From the NCBI GenBank assembly GCA_035541995.1, contig DATKMG010000220.1:1-7193 (forward strand): a stretch of DNA of 7,193 bases. Reading direction: 5' to 3'. A program made the position numbers and the translations under genes. Each line of letters begins with the position of its first letter. The stretch's first letter is position 1. This document shows, in pieces, positions 1 to 6,600 of the stretch. The notes beneath the pieces are model-generated. The model ran no database searches. It was given only the letters and a program-made list of their open reading frames with translations, and was not told the DNA's origin. The DNA is from DATKMG01 sp035541995 (GTDB lineage: Bacteria > Acidobacteriota > Terriglobia > Versatilivoradales > Versatilivoraceae).

Positions 1-40
1 TCGGGGTCCCAATCTCAAATCCAGGGTCCAATTTCAAGGC

Positions 41-751
41 TTGGATAAGAAAAGGGATCAATGGGTTTCGGTCAAGAGCCAGGTTTGTGCACAACTTCGA
101 TTCGAGGAGCTGCTTCGTTCCAGGTGGGGGCGGCAAAACTGCGCTCTGGATGACACGGAAAATCCCGGTCTTTGGAATGCCGACATTCTGGATGAAGAAC
201 GGGCGCGGCAACTCGACTTTCATTGGAGAGCCGTCCGCGGCTTGGTCTCATTAGCCCAAATGAAGACGCACTTATGCTTGCAGGACCTTCTTGACTTGCA
301 TGGGCTCATACTCAGCGGGAATTCCGGGCAGGGTAAACTCCGAAACACTTGGATAGAGTCTTTGGCGAGTAACCATCAACCAGCAGAATCCGAACTGCTG
401 CCTGAAATCGTCGCAAATGCTCTGGAATGGTTTGACTCTGACAGTTTTTACGAGATACATGAGGTCGAACAAATGGCTCTTTTCCTGGGCAAACTACTTG
501 ACATTCTTCCGTTCCAGAGACAAAACGGGAGAACTCTTCGCTTGGCTGCCAATTTCTTCCTCCTGCGCGCGGGATTCCCGCCCGCTATCATTGCCTCTTC
601 TCGGGCCGACCATTATTGCTCGGCCATTGATCATGGGCTTAGATTGGAGACACAGCCCCTCGTAGACTTATTGGCCGGTTCGCTACTCGAGTCGTTACAT
701 TACTGTCTGGGAGAGAAAGCGCCAGCCGCAGCTTTTCATATCTTGGTTTAA
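41..751 (+). CDS. Degenerate Fic/Fido-fold protein, probable pseudoenzyme
   Basis: The 236-residue reading starts at a TTG. Fic enzymes transfer AMP or another phosphate-containing group to target proteins using HxFx(D/E)GN(G/K)R. The Fic scaffold is visible: a flap-like segment GQGKLRNTWIES (about 96-107), the core motif region (156-168), and the helix after it, NFFLLRAGFPPAII (171-184), which closely matches active Fic proteins. The core motif reads LPFQRQNGRTLRL. The catalytic His is L156, the metal-binding Asp/Glu is R160 and the first Gly is Q161, while F158, N162, G163 and R164 remain. LDDTEN (36-41) lies where class II Fic proteins carry the inhibitory (S/T)xxxE(G/N) motif, but the Ser/Thr is replaced by Leu. 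The fold call is fairly secure; AMPylation activity is unlikely. The frame stays open to the left edge and no clear Shine-Dalgarno precedes the TTG, so the gene may begin outside the window. The ORF is otherwise intact, which argues against simple decay. Confidence 0.75.
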   Translation: MDKKRDQWVSVKSQVCAQLRFEELLRSRWGRQNCALDDTENPGLWNADILDEERARQLDFHWRAVRGLVSLAQMKTHLCLQDLLDLHGLILSGNSGQGKLRNTWIESLASNHQPAESELLPEIVANALEWFDSDSFYEIHEVEQMALFLGKLLDILPFQRQNGRTLRLAANFFLLRAGFPPAIIASSRADHYCSAIDHGLRLETQPLVDLLAGSLLESLHYCLGEKAPAAAFHILV

Positions 752-813
752 ACCCGAAATTCGAAGTTAAGCAGCCGAATCTCGTTTCATTCCTATTTAT
801 ATCAAGAACCTGG

Positions 814-900
814 GCCGCGTAGCGGCTGGGATGATTTTAGCCGGGCCTTTCAAGGCCCGGATTGAGGCGTCCAACAAGGAGTCCGTCGCGTCAGCGACGG
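814..900 (+). repeat. Left half-unit (hairpins A, B, C) of the nested palindrome
   Basis: Three hairpins are separated by spacers of 14 and 22 nt. The spacer between A and B (827-840) includes gatgatttta; the corresponding spacer in the other half, read inverted, includes atcgaattt, so the similarity is not limited to the stems. The spacer between B and C begins attgaggcg, against atcgatgtgcg in the inverted partner. This suggests that both halves descend from one three-hairpin repeat unit. Confidence 0.7.
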
Positions 901-910
901 CTGACTTCAG

Positions 911-995
911 GCGTCGCTAACGCGACGCGTCGTATATCGCACATCGATGCCGGCCTTGAAAGGCCGGCCCAAATTCGATGGCCGCTAGGCGGCCA
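911..995 (-). repeat. Right half-unit (hairpins C', B', A') in inverted orientation
   Basis: This is the inverted partner of the unit at 814-900. Because C and C' share the arm core cgtcgc/gcgacg, and A/A' and B/B' also correspond, a transcript through here could fold either as six local hairpins or as one long-range cruciform-like stem. The ten bases cgacgcgtcg (923-932) at the edge of C' form an additional perfect palindrome. Confidence 0.7.
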
Positions 996-1176
996 ACTTC
1001 GGAATCCAGGTTAAACATTCCTCTGGAACGATAGTGCGCTGAACTGTGATACGGGAGAAGTTTGAAGCTATGACAAGGGATCAGCTTGGCAACTGGCGTG
1101 ACTCAAGCTCTCCCACAGTCAAAGTTCTTATATAGTGGGGGGCTACAGGGTGGATAAGTCGGGACGAGTCATCATC

Positions 1177-1200
1177 GACCCCTCGATTCATCGAGGGGTC
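1177..1200. other. Strong isolated hairpin, possible 3' processing or weak terminator element
   Basis: A perfect 10-bp stem gacccctcga/tcgaggggtc closes a four-base loop (ttca). It lies 42 bp beyond the stop of the minus-strand coiled-coil gene and about 165 bp beyond the nested palindrome. Neither strand has a run of T after the stem, so it does not meet the definition of an intrinsic terminator. It could protect a 3' end or act in convergent-transcript separation. The remaining gene-free sequence (1013-1176) shows nothing else I can name. Confidence 0.5.
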
Positions 1201-1242
1201 AATATGAAAGGGTTACCAACAGAAAAACGGTTCACCAGGTTC

Positions 1243-2151
1243 TTAGTTTGTCTTAGTATATTCCGCAGATAGTCCCTTGTCTTTAGGAACGCTCAAGTAA
1301 CCGACAATCCGATCTTTGTCTACGGCGTTAACAACCAGCTCGTAGCGGAGTTTAGTGCGCCCAACCAGAAACTGGACGGGCTCGTTGACCGTTCGATCCT
1401 TTTTCTCCAGAGAGTTGTCGTCGACGACAATCCGTACATCGTACTTCTTTTTCTTTGGGTTCGTCTTCATCATGCCGATTTTCACGTCGCCGACAAGCTG
1501 GAAGTTGTTCTTCTTATTAATGTCAAACTCGTAAAAATTCCGCTCCCCTTTCAGTCGAAGTTGCTGAAGTTCATCGTGGTTGCGCGCGATCTGCTGGCTT
1601 AAAGTGTCTCTGACGTCGACCAGTTCTCTTCGGGCGGTTTCAAGATCCTTCTTGGTCGCATCCACATCCGTCTTGACTGCGGTCACATCCTGATTGACTT
1701 TACCGAACTGGCTGCTGGCCTCCTCTTTGAAGGCGGAAAGTTGCTGCGTGTCGGCTTTTTGAGATATTTGAGCATGCAACTGCTGGACTGACTTTTCCTG
1801 CTCGGCCTTCAACCGTGCAGCCATCGCCCGGGCATCATCCAGTTCTCTTTGACTGACATTCAACCGGGCCCGGATAACCTCAAAGTCACTCTTCAGCCTA
1901 TCCAGGGAGGCATCGGTTTTGTCCATGCTCAGGTCCAACTTCTTTTCCAGGGCGCTCATCATTTGTGTCTGGGATTCCTTCAACTGCTTCTTGCTGGATT
2001 GCAGGTCATAGACCAGGTAACCCAGGATCAGCACAATGATAATGAACCCAATCACACCGTACCGTGGAGATGCTTTCGGTTTGGGGCTCAGAACACTCGT
2101 CGGGGCAGGTTGGGATTGCTCTATCGGCTTCCCGTCTGTAAAGCTGTTCAT
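1243..2151 (-). CDS. Single-pass membrane coiled-coil protein of unknown function
   Basis: This 302-residue protein has four visible parts. A polar, Pro-rich N-terminus (1-30) ends in the basic stretch KPKASPR. One transmembrane helix follows (about 31-49, YGVIGFIIIVLILGYLVYDL). A long charged heptad-rich coiled coil covers about 52-203, full of Lys, Glu, Gln and Asp. A compact C-terminal domain (about 204-302) alternates charged and hydrophobic residues in strand-like fashion, with GERNFYEFDINKK, YDVRIVVDDNSLEKKDRTV and YELVVNAVDKDRIVGYLSVP. The positive N-side predicts N-in topology, placing the coiled coil and C-domain in the periplasm. I recall similar hypothetical proteins in acidobacteria but know no function; structural or envelope-spanning roles are only a guess. 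The start is supported by AAGGA four bases before the ATG. It lies 153 bp after the selenoprotein gene and may have its own promoter. Homology to SMC-like or adhesin coiled coils is compositional only. Confidence 0.85.
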   Translation of the reverse strand: MNSFTDGKPIEQSQPAPTSVLSPKPKASPRYGVIGFIIIVLILGYLVYDLQSSKKQLKESQTQMMSALEKKLDLSMDKTDASLDRLKSDFEVIRARLNVSQRELDDARAMAARLKAEQEKSVQQLHAQISQKADTQQLSAFKEEASSQFGKVNQDVTAVKTDVDATKKDLETARRELVDVRDTLSQQIARNHDELQQLRLKGERNFYEFDINKKNNFQLVGDVKIGMMKTNPKKKKYDVRIVVDDNSLEKKDRTVNEPVQFLVGRTKLRYELVVNAVDKDRIVGYLSVPKDKGLSAEYTKTN

Positions 2152-2210
2152 GGGTTCCTTGTGATCCTTTCTTTAGAATAATGTTAATAGTTTGAAAGCA
2201 CTTGGGCCCT

Positions 2211-2239
2211 CATATACAGTGTACCACTAGACCCGTAAA
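2211..2239 (-). promoter_or_regulatory. Candidate sigma-70-type promoter for the coiled-coil gene
   Basis: On the minus strand TTTACG (2239-2234) is followed after 17 bases by TATATG (2216-2211). Each hexamer matches its consensus at four positions and the spacing is ideal. Transcription would start about 53 bases before the ATG at 2151. This is a pattern match only, in a 153-bp gap that contains no gene. Confidence 0.3.
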
Positions 2240-2304
2240 TCTGCCTACTACAAACAAATTCCCTCCGCAATCGACGCATAACCAGTTTCCAGGACCGGCG
2301 GCAT

Positions 2305-3525
2305 TCAGGGCAGCGATTTCTCGATGGCGACTCCCAGGCCAAGAGCAACACGGTTCTCGAAGCTGAGATAACTGACTAGCATCGAGAGCTGGAGAATCCC
2401 ACGATCATCCAAACCTGCTTGCCGTAGTCTGTCAATGTGGGCTTCAAATGTCGTCCAGGGCTCCCGAGTCAACCTTTTGGCGTGTTCGAACTCGAGTCTA
2501 TCAAGCTCCTGGAGGTCTGCTGGTTGGTCTCCCTTGCTCAATCCGTCCAAAGTCAGTGAATCGTCTCCAAGCTGAACAAGCAACTGTCGATAGTATAAGG
2601 AACTGTACTCACAGTAATTCAATGCAGATACGTAGAGAGCCAGGCGGCCACGTGTCCGGGCATCCAATTGCGCTGTTGGCTTTAGCTGGTAGTCTCGCCA
2701 TTCCTTTGTCAGCTGTGCCGCGTCAGGGTTATGTCCCAATGACCGGAGAAGATTGAGAGGATCCGACCCCCCTAGTCCGGTTAAAGAAGGATCGGGGCAG
2801 GAGATCCAGGCTATTACCTTGTCTTCGTGGTGAACTGAGCGCCTGCGAGCCGTCCCGGGTGGGGGAGGTGTCCGAGTTTCATAAGGTGGAAGCTTATAAT
2901 CCGGCAAATCCGACTGGTACTCAAACCGAATTCCGATGCCGTCCGCCATTCGGTTTAGGTAATTGAAATGGGCACTCCCCAGCACAATGTGGAGAATCTC
3001 CACGTCCTCGAACCCCGCTTGGCGAAGTGACTCGATATCAAATTCGAGGATCATCCAAGGGAAGCGGGTTAACTTCTCCACAAACTCCAGCATTCGCCGG
3101 TCCTTTTCCGAAAGTGCAGCCTTCCGAAAATCCAACTTCAATTGGCCGGCCAAGTCTGCATCATTCGTAGCGGCACGCAGAAACTCTGCGTGAGCTGACA
3201 CTCAGTAGTAGCAGTTGTTGGCGGCTGATGTGACCGTGTTCAACATTTCGCGCTTTGCCCAGGGAAGGGAGCAGGGCCCCCAGTGGATTGCCGTACTCAT
3301 ACCGAAAGCCAGGCGAAGCCCTTCGGGTTCCAAACTATGAGACTTCACGATATTGGCTGCGTCCCCCGTCGGAGGCTGATAAACGGCGGGCCGGGTTCCG
3401 GAATTGCTCCGCATTCGAGTGTAGATCTCCTTGAGTGCCCCTTCAGCCTCGGCCGCACCAATCATCCGGATCCAGCTTTGATTCTCAGCTTCTGTCACAT
3501 GTGATTTCCTTTTCGTCTTCATCAT
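2305..3525 (-). CDS. AhpD-like (carboxymuconolactone decarboxylase family) two-domain selenoprotein, UGA read as Sec
   Basis: Read through the in-frame TGA at 3202-3204, this is one 406-residue protein. AhpD-type proteins are alkylhydroperoxidase-like thiol reductases with a Glu, a CxxC and a His; in mycobacterial AhpD these are E118, C130, C133 and H137. Here E93, C105, U108 and H112 fall at exactly the same spacings, with Sec replacing the second Cys (C-Y-Y-U-x3-H). Domain 1 covers about 17-200 and begins WIRMI; domain 2 covers about 235-406, after a Pro/Arg-rich linker. The two domains share a duplicated C-terminal pattern (FPWMILEFDIESLRQAGF at about 155-172 and EPWTTFEAHIDRLRQAGL at about 355-372). 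Domain 2 reads CEYS-x3-Y (C305, S308, Y312) with Gly for Glu, so it is probably inactive. GGAGG sits one base before the first ATG and four before the second (3522), making the second start plausible. The likely role is cytosolic peroxide or organic thiol redox chemistry; the physiological substrate is unknown. Confidence 0.85.
3169..3204 (-). promoter_or_regulatory. Bacterial SECIS element directing Sec insertion at UGA 3202-3204
   Basis: Immediately after the UGA the minus-strand RNA forms a perfect 7-bp stem CACGCAG/CUGCGUG (3192-3186 with 3180-3174) closed by the loop AGUUU (3185-3181). A lower AGC/GCU stem (3196-3194 with 3171-3169) extends it across a small internal loop. The apical loop begins 17 nt after the UGA, against 18 nt in the E. 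coli fdhF element as I count it, and carries G at loop position 2 followed by U, as the bacterial SECIS consensus requires for SelB binding. The hairpin lies inside the coding sequence, as bacterial SECIS elements do. Confidence 0.8.
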
Positions 3526-3526
3526 G

Positions 3527-3531
3527 CCTCC
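3527..3531 (-). promoter_or_regulatory. Ribosome binding site of the selenoprotein gene
   Basis: GGAGG on the minus strand is followed by one base and then ATGATG. The spacing is one base to the first ATG and four to the second. The second ATG (3522-3520) is therefore the better initiation candidate, which would remove one Met from the protein. Confidence 0.65.
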
Positions 3532-3574
3532 ATTTAGTCCCAGTTAGTTTCTCCTGCAAAACTCGGCAAGCAGG

Positions 3575-3596
3575 CTCCTCCTCAGCCAAGGAGGGG
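3575..3596 (-). other. Hairpin between receptor and selenoprotein genes
   Basis: The arms CCTCCT and AGGAGG (3577-3582, 3589-3594) enclose a six-base loop; one wobble pair and one GC pair extend the stem to 3575/3596. On the minus-strand mRNA it lies about 30 nt past the receptor stop and about 50 nt before the selenoprotein start. There is no T-run after it, so it is not a classical terminator. Its 5' arm contains CCTCCTT, the same as the core anti-Shine-Dalgarno sequence, and could alternatively pair with the GGAGG at 3531-3527. Confidence 0.4.
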
Positions 3597-3625
3597 AAGT
3601 TAAATGCACGAAGCTCGTCTGACCC

Positions 3626-6600
3626 TCAGAAGGAGAACTTCAATGCAAACTGCAGCAACCTGGGTGGGCCGGCCTGCAGAATCCTGCCGAAAGTAGGAGA
3701 ATTGATGTCATTATCCGGCAGATAGAAATTGGCGTGATTTGCCACATTGAAACATTCGGCTCGGAACTGGATTTGGGTCACCTCTCTGATCCGGAAATTC
3801 TTTAGGAGGGAAAGATCCACAACTCCTAAGCCGGGTCCCCTGACGATATTTCTCCCGGCATTGCCGAACTGCCCTGCATTGGCCACAGGATCGAGTTGTT
3901 GAAAGGCACCCGTGTCAAACCACTGCTCCACGGTCTTTGGGCCCTGGTTGGGATCTCGAATGACGTTGGGACGGCTGGCCGGGAACCCGGTGATCTCGGG
4001 GGCACTCCCTTGTTGTGCTACATTTCGCCCGTCATACACGGTGAAGGGTGTGCCGCTGCTGAAATTCGCGATCCCGCTGACCTGCCAGCCAGCCAGGAAT
4101 ACGTGCGTGGCTCCTGAACTGCTTTTGAAGAACGGCAAATCCCAGGAACCACTCATGACGAATCGATGGCGGGCATCGAAAAGAGAAGGGCCATGCTCTG
4201 CTCTCAGGTCAAAGGGGTTCTGGGCCAGATCGTTTTCACCTGCCACGTTTGTAGGGGCCGAACCGCTTTCATTCAAACTGGAAACATAATCCAACGACTT
4301 CGAGAACGTATAGGAGGTCGAAAAATAGAAGGCCTGCGCCAGGCGGCGGCTCAAGGTCCACTGCATGGCGTGATAGTTGGAATTGGCTGAACCTGATATC
4401 AAGCCGATTGAGCCAAAGTCGCAAGGGCCGGTATCATCATGACAACCGGCATAAATCCGGTTGCGGTCGATGTTGGATGGATTCGATACTCCCGGAATGT
4501 AGATAGATGGATTAGCCTCAATAAATCTGGGAAGGCGTGTTCCCTTGGTGCCTACATAACGCGCCTCCAAGAGAAACTTCCGGGGCAACTCCCGCTGCAG
4601 ACTAAGGTTCCAGTTCTGAACATAAGGAGGCTTGAGATCGTTTGCCAATGTCAAATGAGTAATGGGTACCGGAAAGCTATTGGGTGGAAAGGGATTCGAA
4701 TTGCCTTGGAACGGATCGGCGAAGGTGGGTCCTGGGATTCCAAAAGCGGATAAGAAGATGTTCCCTACCTGGCGCGCCTGTAAGTAGGGCGGGGCGCTGA
4801 TGGGCGCCTGGAGGATTCCCCCCTGACCGTTGGCCATCCCTTCATAGTACATTCCGTACGAAGCTCGTACACTCATGAGTCCCGCCCCGGTGGGGTCCCA
4901 GCTGAACCCAACTCGAGGACCGAATCCCTTTTTGTACACGGGCACCAGCCCGTCAGAAATTCCGGGATCTCCTGGATACAGAAGCCCCACGGGTGCATTG
5001 GGCTGAATCTGAGATTTCTGGCCGGGAACAAAGGCTGCCAGACGGTTCTGGATCTCGGTATAGGGAGAATCAACCTGGTACCTCAAGCCCAGACTCAGAG
5101 TCAGGCGGGACGAAATCCTGTATTCATCTTGAGCGTAAGCCGCCAGTTCATAGTTCCGCAATCCCCGGGGCCAATCGCCCCCGGCCTGGAAGAAAACCAC
5201 TGGGGCGCCAATAAGGAAGTTTGCAAAAGCCTGGCTCATAGGAAAGGGAGCAAACACGAAAAACCCGTTGCTGGCAATGCCTTGTTCTCCATCAACTGCA
5301 TTCCAACGATATTCTCCTCCGAACTTGAGTGAATGGTTTCCGTGAATCCAGGATACCGAATCGCTGAATTCGAAGGAGCGCTGCACAGTGTTGCGCGGGC
5401 CTGTAATGGGGTCTCCGACACTTGCGATTCCTCCGGAAAATTGGATAAAAGTCGGACCCGTTGCGGTGTCCAGAGTCGGCTGAACGTTGAACCCCAGGGC
5501 CGATGGGGGGGTGTGGTTGAAGCGCTGATCGAAATCAAACTTGTTCCGAAAATAGGCAAAGCGGAAGAAATTGATCAGACCTGGCGAAAAGGAGTGAGTT
5601 TCTGAGGCCAAGAGGTTCTGAGTCCTCAGATCATCACCTACCGGAAATCCTGGAACGCCGGCCCCATTAATGGAGATGGGGTTGAAATTCGAACTCTGCG
5701 CAAAGAGATATCGCCCAAAGAACTCGTCGTCAGGAGAAAAACGATGGTCCATGCGGATTCCAAACTGATCGCTTCGGTTCCTTGCGACCTCCGTGCTCGT
5801 GAACAGATTTGGAGCCACATTTCCAAGAGGAAAGTAGCTCAATAAGCGCTGAGAGATCGGATCGATCATCTCAGCAGGGAGTTTGTTGCCCGGTACAACC
5901 TGGCCTGTAAAATAGTTGATCAGCGGCGGGACCTGCCCACTGGCATCCTTCGACTGGGAAAAATCTCCTTCTCGCTCCAACAAAGTCGGAACCCCTGCTG
6001 TGCGCGTAACTCCCTGTCGGTTCCGGAAACCCTCATAATAACCGAAAAAGAAGGTCTTGTTCTTCCGGATTGGACCACCCAGTGTGCCCCCAAACTGGTT
6101 CTGCTTCAAGGGCTCTACCTCGGTGGAGAAGAAATTCCGGGCGTCGAATACATCGTTGCGGAGAAACTCGTAAAGGCTGCCATGCAGGTTGTTGCCGCCG
6201 GAGCGGGTCACCAGGTTGGTATTTGAGCCTACGAACCCCCCAAACTCCGAAGGAGACCCGCTGGTAAGAATGCGAAATTCGGCAATCGAGTCAAGCGGCG
6301 GTTTCAGAGCGAATCCGGCATCCACAGTATTGATGTTTCTGGCCCCATCAATCAGAAAGTTATTGGATTCAGGACGAAGTCCGTTTATGGCAAAAGCCTG
6401 CCCTGACCTCAGAGTCCCTCCAGCTTGGGCCAAACCCAGGGTCAGTGGAGCTGCGCCTGCCTGCAGCACTCCCAACTGGGCGAAGTTCCTCCCATTCAGG
6501 GGCAAATCCAGAATTTCCCTGGAAGTAGTCACTTTTCCGACGGCCGTGCTGGCAGTCTCCACCAGAGGTGCTTCATCGGTTACCTGGATAACCTCCTGAG

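Larger units (their letters stand above)
807..1012. repeat. Nested palindrome: six hairpins arranged A-B-C-C'-B'-A'
   Basis: Six short perfect hairpins lie in about 180 bp: A 814-826 (gccgc/gcggc), B 841-860 (ccgggcctt/aaggcccgg), C 883-900 (ccgtcgc/gcgacgg), C' 911-928 (gcgtcgc/gcgacgc), B' 949-968 (gccggcctt/aaggccggc) and A' 979-995 (tggccgc/gcggcca). The right three are reverse-complement versions of the left three in mirror order. The inverse of A' matches A at 12 of 13 central positions, the inverse of C' matches C at 15 of 16, and B and B' share the centre gcctttcaaggc. The midpoint ctgacttcag (901-910) is itself a dyad. The outer ends carry AACCTGG (807-813) and CCAGGTT (1006-1012). 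The arrangement resembles paired REP sequences (BIME) or a small non-autonomous element. No coding potential was seen. Family identity is unknown. Confidence 0.85.

Noticed and set aside
814..995. CRISPR array
   Set aside because: The repeats are inverted and of different sequence, not identical direct repeats with unique spacers.
1177..1200. Rho-independent terminator
   Set aside because: The stem is strong but neither strand shows a T-run after it.
2305..2307. Terminal TGA of the AhpD-like gene as a second Sec codon
   Set aside because: The second domain ends here at the place expected from domain 1, the following frame runs only 18 codons with no homology, and no hairpin at the right distance is evident.
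3199..3204. Two separate genes meeting at TGAGTG, with GTG as the start of the second
   Set aside because: No Shine-Dalgarno precedes the GTG, both halves are in one frame, and together they rebuild a single AhpD active-site motif followed by a SECIS-like hairpin.
3626..3628. TGA of the receptor gene as a Sec codon
   Set aside because: The preceding residues end in Phe, the normal C-terminal barrel signal, so this is a genuine stop.
4439..4753. Plus-strand open frames opposite the receptor gene, such as this one
   Set aside because: Their translations lack recognisable motifs and they lie wholly antisense to a well-supported 1112-residue gene.
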